DNA of 64,000 nt from Dactylosporangium roseum (GTDB taxonomy: Bacteria; Actinomycetota; Actinomycetes; Mycobacteriales; Micromonosporaceae): the NCBI RefSeq assembly GCF_025264685.1, contig NZ_CP073721.1, forward strand, positions 1,169,001 to 1,233,000, read 5' to 3'. Every line of letters starts with the position of its first letter. Position 1 is the stretch's first letter. Below the pieces are notes generated by a model. That model worked only from the letters and a program-made list of their open reading frames with translations, did not search any database and was not told the DNA's origin. Shown piece by piece: positions 15,862 through 23,291 of this stretch. The position numbers and the translations under genes were made by a program.

Positions 15862-15982
15862 ACTCCGCTGCCGCCGTTGAGGGTCGCTGTCCGCGACGGC
15901 CCCAGGCCGGGCCAGGTGGCCGATGGCTTCCGGGTGCCATCTTCGGCAGGATCGGGTGTCCGCCCACCCCGAGGAGACGTCC

Positions 15983-16246
15983 GTGACCCAGCCCGCCCGC
16001 CGCGCCGGCGGCATCCCGCCCTTCGCTGCCGCCCTCAACGTTCTCGCCGGTGTGTGGGCCATCCTCGGCGTTGTCATCGGGCTCAGCCCCTGGCCGGCCG
16101 CCGACAACGGCTACACCAAGATCCCGGCCGAGGCGAAAGCCCCCGCGATCACGGCCATGTTCGTGGGTGGGCTCGCCGCCACCGTCGCGCTGGCTGGCGC
16201 CGCGGTCGTCGCCCAACTCGCCAAGCGCGAGGCGGGGGAGTCCTGA
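15983..16246 (+). CDS. Small membrane protein, two TM segments (87 aa)
   Basis: GTG 15983 follows GAGGAG. Two hydrophobic spans are visible (FAAALNVLAGVWAILGVVIG and AMFVGGLAATVALAGAAVVA). It overlaps the next membrane protein by TGATG, so they are likely made together. Confidence 0.6.
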   Translation: MTQPARRAGGIPPFAAALNVLAGVWAILGVVIGLSPWPAADNGYTKIPAEAKAPAITAMFVGGLAATVALAGAAVVAQLAKREAGES

Positions 16247-16479
16247 TGCGTGCGGCCGGGATCGTGCTGCTCATCCTCGGCCTGGTCGTCGTGCTGTGCG
16301 GCGCAGGGTATGCGGTTGCCTACTACGCGACCAGCGGATTCTTCGACGGTGGTCCTGAACAGCTCGCCGACCTTGGTTACGGCAACCTGGCCGTCGCCGG
16401 GAGCGGCCTGTGCTGCGGCGCCGTCCTCGCCGCGGTTGGCGGGATCATGATGGTCGCGGCGAAACGGCGGCAAGGCTGA
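16246..16479 (+). CDS. Small membrane protein, two TM segments (77 aa)
   Basis: Hydrophobic spans lie near the N-terminus (IVLLILGLVVVLCGAGYAVA) and the C-terminus (AGSGLCCGAVLAAVGGIMMV), with a basic tail (AKRRQG). It pairs with the preceding gene; the two could form a complex or a membrane exclusion device. The function is not known. The TnpB element begins immediately after it. Confidence 0.6.
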   Translation: MRAAGIVLLILGLVVVLCGAGYAVAYYATSGFFDGGPEQLADLGYGNLAVAGSGLCCGAVLAAVGGIMMVAAKRRQG

Positions 16480-16521
16480 CTCGGCGTCCCGGCTGTGCAG
16501 GTCGAGCGGCTAGGTGAACCT

Positions 16522-16541
16522 CCCCCGCCTGAAGGCGGGGG
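16522..16541 (-). repeat. IS605-type right-end hairpin
   Basis: CCCCCGCC-TGAA-GGCGGGGG is a perfect 8-bp stem with a 4-base loop just past the tnpB stop codon. Such a hairpin marks the right end of IS200/IS605-family elements and overlaps the 3' end of the guide (omega) RNA in characterised TnpB systems. Placement is seen in the sequence; guide RNA production is inferred. Confidence 0.65.
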
Positions 16542-16554
16542 CTTCTCGGGGCGC

Positions 16555-17775
16555 TCATGCCGCGTCCCGATGGGCAGTTCCTGCCCGGAGAATGTTCAGG
16601 GCCGCGTTGCGGTCGGCGTGGTCGACGTGACCGCAGGCGAGGCACTCGAACTTGGCCTGTGCGACGCGGTTGCCCGCTGCTGTATGCCCGCATCGGGCGC
16701 AGCGGCGGGACGTGTTGGCGGGGTTGACGAACACGACCTCCCGCCCAGCTTCTTCCGCTTTGACGAGAATCGCGTTCACCAACACCCCCCATCCCGCGTC
16801 GAGGATCGACTTGTTGAGCCCGGACTTCGCGGCGGCACCGTTCGGCGCGAACGTGCCGTCTCCGTTCGGGACGGGCTTCGGCCGCTTGGTCATGTTGGCG
16901 GTCTGGAGGTTCTCCAGCACGATCACGTCGGCGTGCCGGACCAGCGCGAGCGCGGCCTTGCGGGCGCCGTCGACCCGTTGGCGGCGGACCTTGCCGTGCA
17001 GGGCGGCCACACGGTCACGGGCCTTGCGGCGCCGGTTCGATCCGCGTTGGCACCGGGAGAGCGCCCGCTGGGCGGTGGCGAGCTTTTCGGTGGCCGTGCG
17101 GGCGTGGCGCGGGTTGGGTGCGTGCCCGTCGTGGTCGGTGAGGTCGGGGATCGGCTCGCTGGCGGTGAGCAGGTGTGCGACGCCGAGGTCGACGCCGACC
17201 GTCCGGCCGGTCTCCGGCAGTGGTGCCGTGTCGACTTCGACGGGCAGGGCGACGTACCAGCGGGCGCGCGGGCCGGCGCCTTCGCGTTTGACGGTGACCT
17301 GGCCGAGCTTGGCGCCGTCGGGCAGGTTGCGGTGCATGCGGACCTTGATCACGCCGACGCCCTGTACGCGGAGGGTGGCGTGGCCGGGGCTGGACTTGGT
17401 GGCGTCGAACTTGATCCCGTCGCCGTGTCGGAAGTCGACGGAGTCGAACCGGTGCGCGGACCGGAAGCGCGGGTAGCCGGGCTTCTCTCCGGCCTTGATG
17501 CGGCGGAAGAACGCCTTGAATGCCTTGTCGAGGCGGCGGATCGTCTGCTGCTGGGATGTGAACGACCACACGGCCTGGTCGGGCCGGGCGGCGCGCATGT
17601 CGGTGAGTTCGGCCATCTGCTCGACGGCTCGGATGCTGGCACCGGCGCGGCGGTATGCCTCGCGCCGGTGTTCGAGTGCGGCGTTGTACAGCTCGCAGTG
17701 GTCGTGGAGCATCGCGGTCAGCCGGTCACGCTGCGGGGAGGTGGGGTAGAGCCGGAACACGTAGTTCCTGATCAC
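16555..17775 (-). CDS. tnpB: Orphan TnpB RNA-guided endonuclease of IS200/IS605 type (406 aa)
   Basis: The N-terminal OrfB_IS605 domain (YVFRLYPTSPQRDRL) is followed by a RuvC-like nuclease with all three acidic positions present: D in VGVDLGVAHLL, E in VIVLENLQ and D in DHADRNAALNIL. A Cys4 zinc finger (CARC, CLAC) lies between the last two. Length is typical for a complete TnpB. GTG 17773-17775 follows AGGGAGG. No TnpA transposase is present, so the element cannot move on its own; it may persist as a guide-directed nuclease or be mobilised in trans. It stands opposed to the flanking rightward genes, consistent with insertion. Confidence 0.9.
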   Translation of the reverse strand: MIRNYVFRLYPTSPQRDRLTAMLHDHCELYNAALEHRREAYRRAGASIRAVEQMAELTDMRAARPDQAVWSFTSQQQTIRRLDKAFKAFFRRIKAGEKPGYPRFRSAHRFDSVDFRHGDGIKFDATKSSPGHATLRVQGVGVIKVRMHRNLPDGAKLGQVTVKREGAGPRARWYVALPVEVDTAPLPETGRTVGVDLGVAHLLTASEPIPDLTDHDGHAPNPRHARTATEKLATAQRALSRCQRGSNRRRKARDRVAALHGKVRRQRVDGARKAALALVRHADVIVLENLQTANMTKRPKPVPNGDGTFAPNGAAAKSGLNKSILDAGWGVLVNAILVKAEEAGREVVFVNPANTSRRCARCGHTAAGNRVAQAKFECLACGHVDHADRNAALNILRAGTAHRDAA

Positions 17776-17787
17776 GTTCACCTCCCT

Positions 17788-17808
17788 TATGGTAACTGAC
17801 TTACCATA
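17788..17808. promoter_or_regulatory. Palindrome ahead of tnpB
   Basis: TATGGTAA-CTGAC-TTACCATA is a perfect 8-bp inverted repeat between tnpB and the AlpA-like gene. It could be an operator for the divergent genes or part of the element's left end. Confidence 0.45.
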
Positions 17809-17841
17809 GAACTCTATCACAACTGAGCTACCACAAGCCGG

Positions 17842-17847
17842 TATGCT
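17842..17847 (+). promoter_or_regulatory. Candidate -10 for leaderless AlpA-like gene
   Basis: TATGCT lies 6 bases before ATG 17854 and no ribosome binding site is visible, so a leaderless transcript is likely. The -35 is weak. Confidence 0.4.
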
Positions 17848-17853
17848 GGCCGG

Positions 17854-18057
17854 ATGCTGGAAGGGTTCCTGACCTCGGACGAGGCTGCCGCGCACCTCGG
17901 GATCGCGAGGCAGACCCTCTACAACCTGGCCGCCACCCGCGACGACTTCCCCGAACCGAAACGCGTCGGTCGCACCCTGCTCTGGTCGGTCGCCGGACTC
18001 GACGAGTGGCGCGGGAAGCACCCGGCCCGGAAGCGACGCGATTCCCCCGCCCCCTGA
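17854..18057 (+). CDS. AlpA/excisionase-like MerR-type HTH protein (67 aa)
   Basis: LTSDEAAAHLGIARQTLYNL, then FPEPKRVGRTLLW and LDEWRG, is a textbook AlpA/Xis helix-turn-helix. It is single-domain, ending in a basic tail. Likely roles are excisionase or repressor acting on the neighbouring palindromes at 17,788 and 18,086. It is transcribed away from tnpB. Confidence 0.7.
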   Translation: MLEGFLTSDEAAAHLGIARQTLYNLAATRDDFPEPKRVGRTLLWSVAGLDEWRGKHPARKRRDSPAP

Positions 18058-18085
18058 AGGGTGCGACCCCCTCGCGCTACTTCGG

Positions 18086-18195
18086 TGGAGCGTGACGGGT
18101 GTGACGGGTTTTCGGCGTTTCTGGGCATGGAGCTGTCATACGCATGAGGTACATGCCGGGAAATCGCGAAAACCCGTCACACCCGTCACGCTCCA
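18086..18195. repeat. Perfect 29-bp inverted repeat with tandem TGACGGGTG half-sites
   Basis: The arm at 18086-18114 (TGGAGCGTGACGGGTGTGAC...TTTTCG) recurs as its exact reverse complement at 18167-18195. Each arm contains GTGACGGGT twice in tandem, giving four half-sites; the symmetry continues imperfectly inward through GGGCATG and CATGCC. The 315-bp stretch 18,058-18,372 has no supported gene; it holds this dyad and the terminator at 18,330. Operator, origin iteron or attachment-like site are all possible. Confidence 0.7.
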
Positions 18196-18329
18196 TACTC
18201 CCCAAGCCCAAAAGCTCAGCGAGGAACAGCGCCGAACGGTCCGTGCGGACCCTCGCCCCGCGCCTTCCTCGCCGCCTCGACCCCAGCCACGACGAACCCG
18301 GAAGGCCCAGCAGTCCAGCACGACGAAAA

Positions 18330-18357
18330 CGCCCCGCACCTCAAGAAGGGCGGGGCG
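18330..18357 (-). terminator. Rho-independent terminator of the leftward DUF5753 operon
   Basis: Read leftward, CGCCCCGC and GCGGGGCG form an 8-bp stem followed by TTTTCG. It lies 16 bases past the DUF5753 gene stop. Confidence 0.6.
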
Positions 18358-18372
18358 CTGTTGCGTCTCCAG

Positions 18373-19233
18373 CTATAGCGAGCTCAGCCAGCGCATCGCG
18401 TCGACGATCAGCTTCCGTGCGGCTTCGCCGGTGACCGCCTCATCTTTGATCCGATCCATCGCGTCACTGAATGTCCTCGCCTCGTCGCCGGTCAGCGTGA
18501 CATCGCCGGCGAAGTGCTCGACGCTGACCTCATCGTCGATCTGCATGAACCGGATCTGCGGCACGAACGGGATGTTGACACCGAACGGCACGATGCCGAA
18601 CCAGATATGCGACGGTCCGCGGGTCGCCTCTAGGAGGCGGCCGAGTTGGCCGAGCATTACGTCCGCCGGGCAGTACGCCATGCGTAGCGCTGCCTCGTCG
18701 ATGGAGAACTCGAACTGCTTGCTGGCATCGTCGAGCACCTGCTGGCGCTCGATTCGAGCCGCGACCGTCACGTCGAGCTCGGCCGGGTCGAAGCCGGCCG
18801 TCGTCAAGCCCTGTATCGCCTGATGCCTGGCGTAATCGGCCGTCTGCAGCAGGCCGGGGATGACGTTGTTCTCATGATTACGGATGCGATGCGCGGCTCG
18901 CACTCGCTCGTCGTAGCTGCGCTGAATAGCGGCCTGTCCAGCGTTGCGGCCACGCCGCCACGACCGGGTGATGACGCTGACCTGTTCACGTAGGTCCAGC
19001 AGCCGCTCGACGACGGCCTGATCGAGGTTGAGCGCGGTGCCGATGGCGCGGATGTCGTCGCTGCTGGGTAGCTGCCGGCCGTTCTCGAGCTTGGAGATCC
19101 GCGGCTGTGTCCAGCCTTCACCGAGTCGTTCGGCTAGGGCCGCGCCGGTGAGGTCCGCTTCGTCGCGCAGGCGTCGTAGTTCGCTGGCGAGTCCGCCGGG
19201 CTGCAAGAGCCTGGCTTCCGTCGGGTTGGTCAT
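18373..19233 (-). CDS. XRE-family regulator with DUF5753 domain (286 aa)
   Basis: The N-terminal helix-turn-helix (LTGAALAERLGEGWTQPRIS, then KLENGRQLPSSDDI) precedes a DUF5753 ligand-like domain (NVIPGLLQTADYAR, ARIERQQVL, FEFSIDEAALR, RFMQIDDEVSVEHF). This architecture is very common in actinomycetes, usually beside a small DUF397 or, as here, a DUF6879-type gene. ATG 19231-19233 follows GAGGAG. It probably represses its own operon through the twin operator at 20,122-20,164; that pairing is inference. Confidence 0.85.
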   Translation of the reverse strand: MTNPTEARLLQPGGLASELRRLRDEADLTGAALAERLGEGWTQPRISKLENGRQLPSSDDIRAIGTALNLDQAVVERLLDLREQVSVITRSWRRGRNAGQAAIQRSYDERVRAAHRIRNHENNVIPGLLQTADYARHQAIQGLTTAGFDPAELDVTVAARIERQQVLDDASKQFEFSIDEAALRMAYCPADVMLGQLGRLLEATRGPSHIWFGIVPFGVNIPFVPQIRFMQIDDEVSVEHFAGDVTLTGDEARTFSDAMDRIKDEAVTGEAARKLIVDAMRWLSSL

Positions 19234-19242
19234 GCTCGCTCC

Positions 19243-19776
19243 TCAGGCTGCTGCGCTGCTGGTGAACGGCGCGCTGTGGTGGACTGCCAGGTCACGCCAC
19301 GTGCAGTACCGAGAGACGATCGCGGGATCGGTGAGAATGGTGCCGCCGAGCGGTGTGCCGTCGTCGGCGAACCGCATGACGGCGACGGCTTCACTGTCGA
19401 ACAGCCACCAGTCGGTGTCGGCGGGCAGCCCGGCCTCGACGGCGTCGGGCCTGCTGATGGTACGGAGGGTTTCGCCGGCGGCGACGTTGTACCGGGCCAT
19501 GTGGAGTTCGAACGCCTGGTAGTCGGTGGGCGGGGTTTCGATGATGCGTACCCGCTCGAGACGGCGCCCGGCGGCGGTGACCTCGCGGACCTTTTCGAGC
19601 CAGGTGGCGTAGTAGTCGTAGTCGGTGGCCGGCCGCGGCTCACCCCGCAGGTAGTCGTCGAATGCCTCCCGCTCGACGTCGACGGTGTAGACCGGCCGCG
19701 CCTCCAGCCGGAACGCGTCGCGCCGGAAGTACCTGAAGGCGTCGTCGAAGTCGCGCGGGGTGAGCCGTGTCGTCAT
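19243..19776 (-). CDS. DUF6879-like protein (177 aa)
   Basis: The pattern TPRDFDDAFRYFRRDAFRLE, then PVYTVDVEREAFDDYLRGEP, RVRIIETPPTDYQAFEL and DTDWWLFDSEAV matches the actinomycete DUF6879 family. Its gene lies between a small partner and the DUF5753 regulator, a recurrent three-gene order. The function is not established; a signalling or toxin-antitoxin-like role has been suggested for such pairs in general. Confidence 0.75.
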   Translation of the reverse strand: MTTRLTPRDFDDAFRYFRRDAFRLEARPVYTVDVEREAFDDYLRGEPRPATDYDYYATWLEKVREVTAAGRRLERVRIIETPPTDYQAFELHMARYNVAAGETLRTISRPDAVEAGLPADTDWWLFDSEAVAVMRFADDGTPLGGTILTDPAIVSRYCTWRDLAVHHSAPFTSSAAA

Positions 19777-19778
19777 GG

Positions 19779-19982
19779 CTACTGGGCCGCCACGATGCCG
19801 GCGATGACATCCGCGGGGACAACGATCGCGTCCTCGTCGGGGGCGAGGTCGCGCAGTTGGGCACGCTCCTCGTCGGTGATCCTCCAGCCCTGGATGACGA
19901 ACCGGCCATCCTCCCGCTTGTAGAGGGCCGGGCAATTGCCCGTCGTCGACTCGGCTGTTTTGCGGATGAACTCGATCTTCAT
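19779..19982 (-). CDS. Small partner protein of the DUF6879/DUF5753 operon (67 aa)
   Basis: MKIEFIRKTAESTTGNCPAL, then RFVIQGWRITDEERAQLRDL is a compact acidic protein typically found first in this operon type. ATG 19980-19982 follows AAGGAG. The next gene starts 3 bases after its stop. Confidence 0.7.
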   Translation of the reverse strand: MKIEFIRKTAESTTGNCPALYKREDGRFVIQGWRITDEERAQLRDLAPDEDAIVVPADVIAGIVAAQ

Positions 19983-20121
19983 GCCGCGCTCCTTGAAGGT
20001 CGCAGGGTCTCGCCACGTGCCCCCGATGCTCCCGCACCGGGGGCTTTTCCGGCAATAATTCGCGGCCCACGCGGGATAGGTGTCGCGTTTGCCGGACTTG
20101 GCGGACCTGGCGAGGCAAGTG

Positions 20122-20164
20122 TATGCGCATAATTCTTGCTATTGATCTCTAGTATGCGCATAAT
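20122..20164. promoter_or_regulatory. Twin operator and divergent promoter
   Basis: TATGCGCATAAT occurs at 20122-20133 and again at 20153-20164, 31 bases apart (about three helical turns on one DNA face). Each contains the palindrome TATGCGCATA. A rightward promoter TTGCTA-17-CATAAT (20136-20141, 20159-20164) uses the second copy as its -10, so binding should block the 20,220 operon. The DUF5753 regulator encoded leftward is the obvious candidate ligand. Confidence 0.65.
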
Positions 20165-20219
20165 CAGTTGCGGGCGCCACGATCCCGGCGCCCGCAACGA
20201 CTACCCCTGAAGGACCGAC

Positions 20220-20525
20220 GTGGACGCATCAGCCGGCACCCTCGCAGCCCTCGACGGGCTCAGCGACGCCGACCGCGACACCTACGCCGCGTTCGTCCGC
20301 ATCGCCGACGACGCCGAGCGCGCGGCCGCCATCACCGCCTGGGGGCGCCAGCGCGGGAACCTCCGCAAGCCGTTCACGACCCTGCGCACCGACGCTCTGA
20401 TCAAGGCACGTCGACAGGCAGAGCGGGACGGCCGGAAGCTCACGCGGCTCGCCCGCCGGGTCGGCTTCGACCCGTCTCGCCTGTCACGCCTTACCAGGGC
20501 ATCCTCCGAAGGAGCCGCAGCATGA
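20220..20525 (+). CDS. HTH-containing small protein (101 aa)
   Basis: GTG 20220 follows GAAGGA. The C-terminal part KLTRLARRVGFDPSRLSRLT is a helix-turn-helix. The N-terminal half is acidic and helical. It is the first gene of the long rightward operon and may regulate it. Confidence 0.6.
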   Translation: MDASAGTLAALDGLSDADRDTYAAFVRIADDAERAAAITAWGRQRGNLRKPFTTLRTDALIKARRQAERDGRKLTRLARRVGFDPSRLSRLTRASSEGAAA

Positions 20526-20791
20526 GCACCGAGTCCACCGCCGCCCGCTCCGCCGCCAATCTCGGCGACCCGCTCAGCCGGACCGCGCTCGCCGCCAGTT
20601 TCCGGGACGCCGCCGGCCTCTGCATCGGCACCCGCGACGGGCTCGCCGCAGCCCCCGTCGAGATCGGCCTGCGGATCGACCCCACGCTGATCAGCGACCT
20701 CGGCGAGGTGCAGCAGCTTCTCGCCGGCATCGCCGTCCTGATCGAGTCCGGCGACGTGTACGCCGCCAGCCTGCGGACGGTGACCGCGTGA
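20522..20791 (+). CDS. Hypothetical protein (89 aa)
   Basis: ATG 20522 overlaps the previous stop. It is alanine-rich and helical (LAASFRDAAGLCIGTRDGLA, LRIDPTLISDLGEVQQLLAG). No family is recognised. Confidence 0.5.
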   Translation: MSTESTAARSAANLGDPLSRTALAASFRDAAGLCIGTRDGLAAAPVEIGLRIDPTLISDLGEVQQLLAGIAVLIESGDVYAASLRTVTA

Positions 20792-21291
20792 CCGCCGCCG
20801 TGATCGACTTCGTGACCCGCCGCCCCGTCAACGTTGAAGCGACCGTGATCCACACGCCCGCGTGGTGGACCTGCCCCACCTGGTGCAACGGCGGCGACGA
20901 CTGCTACGGCGGCGAGACGATCCGCTTCCCCAACGGCGGCGAGATCGTCACCTCCAGGCACCACGCCGGCGTCATCTGGTCCGACACCGTCCACGACATC
21001 GACGGCAGCCCCATCGACGTCCGTGTCGAGGTCGCCGCCATCGAAGACGCCGACGACGGGTTCATCGACGGCACGGTCGTCGACATCACCGTGTCGACGG
21101 TCACCACCGACCCCGGCACCGTCGAGAAGCTCGCCGACGCGCTCCGCGCCGCGGCCCGCGTCGCGCGGCAGCCGCTCCCCACCAGCCCCCGGCCGTCGTC
21201 AGAGGGCGACGGCCGGGCTCCAACGTCCGGCCGGGACGTCCCCCCGTTCGTCCCGGCCGGACCCTCCCTCACCACGGTGGAGGTGCTGTGA
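20788..21291 (+). CDS. DUF6907-like protein (167 aa)
   Basis: The N-terminal WWTCPTWCNGGDDCYGGE with a following HH and a beta-rich DIDGSPIDVRVEVAAI, then TVEKLADALRAAARVA, matches the actinomycete DUF6907 family, often found in mobile-element operons. GTG 20788 overlaps the previous stop. The C-terminal tail is disordered. The function is unknown. Confidence 0.65.
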   Translation: MTAAVIDFVTRRPVNVEATVIHTPAWWTCPTWCNGGDDCYGGETIRFPNGGEIVTSRHHAGVIWSDTVHDIDGSPIDVRVEVAAIEDADDGFIDGTVVDITVSTVTTDPGTVEKLADALRAAARVARQPLPTSPRPSSEGDGRAPTSGRDVPPFVPAGPSLTTVEVL

Positions 21292-21686
21292 CCGGCCAGA
21301 CCGTCGAGTGGGGCGTCCAGCTCACACTCCCGACCGGCGGGATCACCGTCGAGCGGTTCGCCACGTGCGCGATCGCCACCAACTCGGCGGTTGCCTTCAA
21401 CCGGCGAACGCGTCCTCGGGCCGGGATCTTCGGGCGTCGCGCCAAGAGTGACCGCGCCAAGGTCGTGTTCCGGGTCGTCCGATACGGCGACTGGACCGTC
21501 GGCAGTACTGGTGACGAGTGGGGCGTCCGCGAAACCTGGACCGACGGGTACGTCGAGATCCGGGCCTGCCTCGACCGCGACCACGCCGACTTCAGCGCCG
21601 GCCTCACCAAGAACGGTTCGACCCGGATCGTCGTGTCCCGCACCAAGCAGACCGGCCACTGGCAGCCCGTAGGGGTGGTCACGTGA
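21288..21686 (+). CDS. Hypothetical beta-rich protein (132 aa)
   Basis: GTG 21288 overlaps the previous stop as GTGA. The product (TVEWGVQLTLPTGGITVERF, WGVRETWTDGYVEIRACLDR) has regularly alternating polar and hydrophobic residues and no named motif. It belongs to the transfer-like operon. Confidence 0.5.
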   Translation: MTGQTVEWGVQLTLPTGGITVERFATCAIATNSAVAFNRRTRPRAGIFGRRAKSDRAKVVFRVVRYGDWTVGSTGDEWGVRETWTDGYVEIRACLDRDHADFSAGLTKNGSTRIVVSRTKQTGHWQPVGVVT

Positions 21687-22957
21687 CCGCATCCCTCACC
21701 GAAAGCCCCTGGGCGGCCGGGCCCCCGCCGGTCGCCCAGGCCAACGGCCACCGGCCGATCATCGACCTGCCGTCGTGGACGAGCCGCGACGCGGTCGACG
21801 AACCGACCGACGTCGTGCCGGTCGAACCGACCGCCGACCGACCGACTGTCGAGGCGCCTGCCACCCAGTCGGTCACGGAGGCCGACAGCCAGGCGGTCGA
21901 CCGACCGACCGGCGCCGGCACCGTCAAGGCAGTCGCCCCGCTCGTCGTCGTCAACGCCCTCGCCGTCTACGGCCAGCTCGCCTACGCGCTCGAGCACATC
22001 GCACCGACCGGCTGGATTCTGCCCGCCCGGGCAGCACTGTCGGTCGGGTTCGCCGCCGCAGTCGAGTCGGTCGCCCTGTACGTCGGCTGGCACGCCCACG
22101 ACGCCCTCCTCATCAAAGCCCACGCCACCGCGCGTCGGTTGCGCCGCTGGTCGTTCCTCATCGCCGCGGCGGTCGCTGCGATGAACTACGCCCACTTCGC
22201 CCATCCCGGCCTCCGGCCGACCGCCGCCGCGTGCGCGTTCGGTCTGCTGTCGCTGCTGTCGCCGTGGATGTGGGGACTGCACACCCGCCGCCAGCAGCAC
22301 CTCCAACTGGTCAAGGAACGGAGGGTCGACGAGGCCGGCGCCGAGTTCTCCGCCGAGCGTCGCCGGAACTTCCCGATCCGCGCCTGGCAGGCACGCCGCT
22401 GGTCGATCGACCACGGGGTGACGGACCCGCGGGAGGCGTGGGACGGGTACAACGCCGAGCGTCGCCGGAAGGCGGACGAGAAGTGTGACCGACGGGCCGA
22501 CCGACCGACGGGCCGACCGGATCAGGCGCCGACCGCCACCCGTCCGGCCGACCGTGGCGCCGACCGTCGACCGTCCCCGCGACCGACCGTTGCCCCGACT
22601 GCCGGACCCGACCGTGAGTCGACCGACCGACCGGCCGCCGGGGCGACCGACCGACCGACCGGGAAACCGACCGCCGTACCGACTGTCGACCCGACCGGCC
22701 CACCGACCGCCAAGGCGACCGACCGGGCCCCGGCCCGCCGCCGACCGACCGTCAAGGCAGTCGGTCGCCACTCGTCGGCAGCGGTCGCTAACGCGGCCAT
22801 CCTGCGCGAGCGGTACGGCGACCGACTGGCCCAGTCGGAGTACGCGATGCGGCAGGCCCTCGGCTGGTCGCACGGGCGGATGGTCGCCGCGGTCGCCGCG
22901 CACAAGGCAAAGGCCGACCTGCCGACCGACACCCCGACTGGAGGTGGAGGCAAGTGA
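21683..22957 (+). CDS. DUF2637 membrane protein with Pro/Thr/Asp-Arg linker (424 aa)
   Basis: After an acidic N-terminus, four hydrophobic spans (VVVNALAVYGQLAYALEHIA, ARAALSVGFAAAVESVALYV, FLIAAAVAAMNYAHFAHPGL, ACAFGLLSLLSPWMWGLHTR) define DUF2637, a family encoded next to transfer genes of actinomycete plasmids and integrative elements. A long low-complexity linker of PT/DRPTG repeats follows, then a helix-turn-helix-like C-terminus (RYGDRLAQSEYAMRQALGWS). GTG 21683 overlaps the previous stop. It probably sits in the membrane with the downstream SpdB-like proteins and translocase. Confidence 0.8.
   Translation: MTASLTESPWAAGPPPVAQANGHRPIIDLPSWTSRDAVDEPTDVVPVEPTADRPTVEAPATQSVTEADSQAVDRPTGAGTVKAVAPLVVVNALAVYGQLAYALEHIAPTGWILPARAALSVGFAAAVESVALYVGWHAHDALLIKAHATARRLRRWSFLIAAAVAAMNYAHFAHPGLRPTAAACAFGLLSLLSPWMWGLHTRRQQHLQLVKERRVDEAGAEFSAERRRNFPIRAWQARRWSIDHGVTDPREAWDGYNAERRRKADEKCDRRADRPTGRPDQAPTATRPADRGADRRPSPRPTVAPTAGPDRESTDRPAAGATDRPTGKPTAVPTVDPTGPPTAKATDRAPARRRPTVKAVGRHSSAAVANAAILRERYGDRLAQSEYAMRQALGWSHGRMVAAVAAHKAKADLPTDTPTGGGGK
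22488..22752 (+). repeat. Cluster of GACCG repeats
   Basis: More than twenty copies of GACCG, many in phase as GACCGACC, occur within 265 bases encoding the linker of the DUF2637 protein. Protein-level Asp-Arg/Pro-Thr bias explains some, but the same word is also favoured in neighbouring codons. Transfer loci (clt) of Streptomyces plasmids are short G/C repeats bound by the translocase, so a DNA-site role deserves testing. Confidence 0.4.
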
Positions 22958-23193
22958 TGAGCACGGACCGACCGACTGCCCAGTCGGTCGACAGCTACCG
23001 ACTGCAGGTGCATACGGCGTCGATGTTCGCCGCGGTGTTCGCGGCGGTCGCCGTGTTCGTCGATCGTCTCGGCTACACCGCGGAAGGTGTCGCCGGTGTT
23101 GTGTTCGGCGCGGTCGCCTTCGGTGTGGCAGTCGGTTCCGCCGCGCTGTACGACCGGGCGGTCGCCCGGCAGTCGGTCGGTGGTGTCGCATGA
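22957..23193 (+). CDS. SpdB-like small membrane protein (78 aa)
   Basis: ATG 22957 overlaps the DUF2637 stop, after GGAGGTGGAGG. Two hydrophobic spans (ASMFAAVFAAVAVFVDRLGY and VVFGAVAFGVAVGSAALYD) and position suggest a spread (Spd)-type protein of the kind that helps plasmids cross mycelial septa. This assignment is by context, not sequence identity. Confidence 0.55.
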   Translation: MSTDRPTAQSVDSYRLQVHTASMFAAVFAAVAVFVDRLGYTAEGVAGVVFGAVAFGVAVGSAALYDRAVARQSVGGVA

Positions 23194-23291
23194 GCAGTCG
23201 GCGGACCCAATACCGGTGGGTGTGGCCGGTGCTGCTGGTCGGCATGCCTGCCCTGTTCGCCCTGGCCGCCGCTGTCGGGTGGTGGGCGTGA
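23190..23291 (+). CDS. Single-span membrane peptide (33 aa)
   Basis: ATG 23190 overlaps the previous stop. The basic start MSSRRTQYRW leads into one hydrophobic span (VWPVLLVGMPALFALAAAVG). Overlaps on both sides support it as a real gene in the Spd-like series. Confidence 0.5.
   Translation: MSSRRTQYRWVWPVLLVGMPALFALAAAVGWWA

Noticed and set aside
16495..17799. Rightward frame opposite TnpB
   Set aside because: TnpB has all family motifs on the leftward strand; the opposite frame has none.
22488..22752. GACCG cluster as a CRISPR array
   Set aside because: Repeat words are only 4-8 bases with irregular spacing and lie in a coding frame; no cas genes are nearby.
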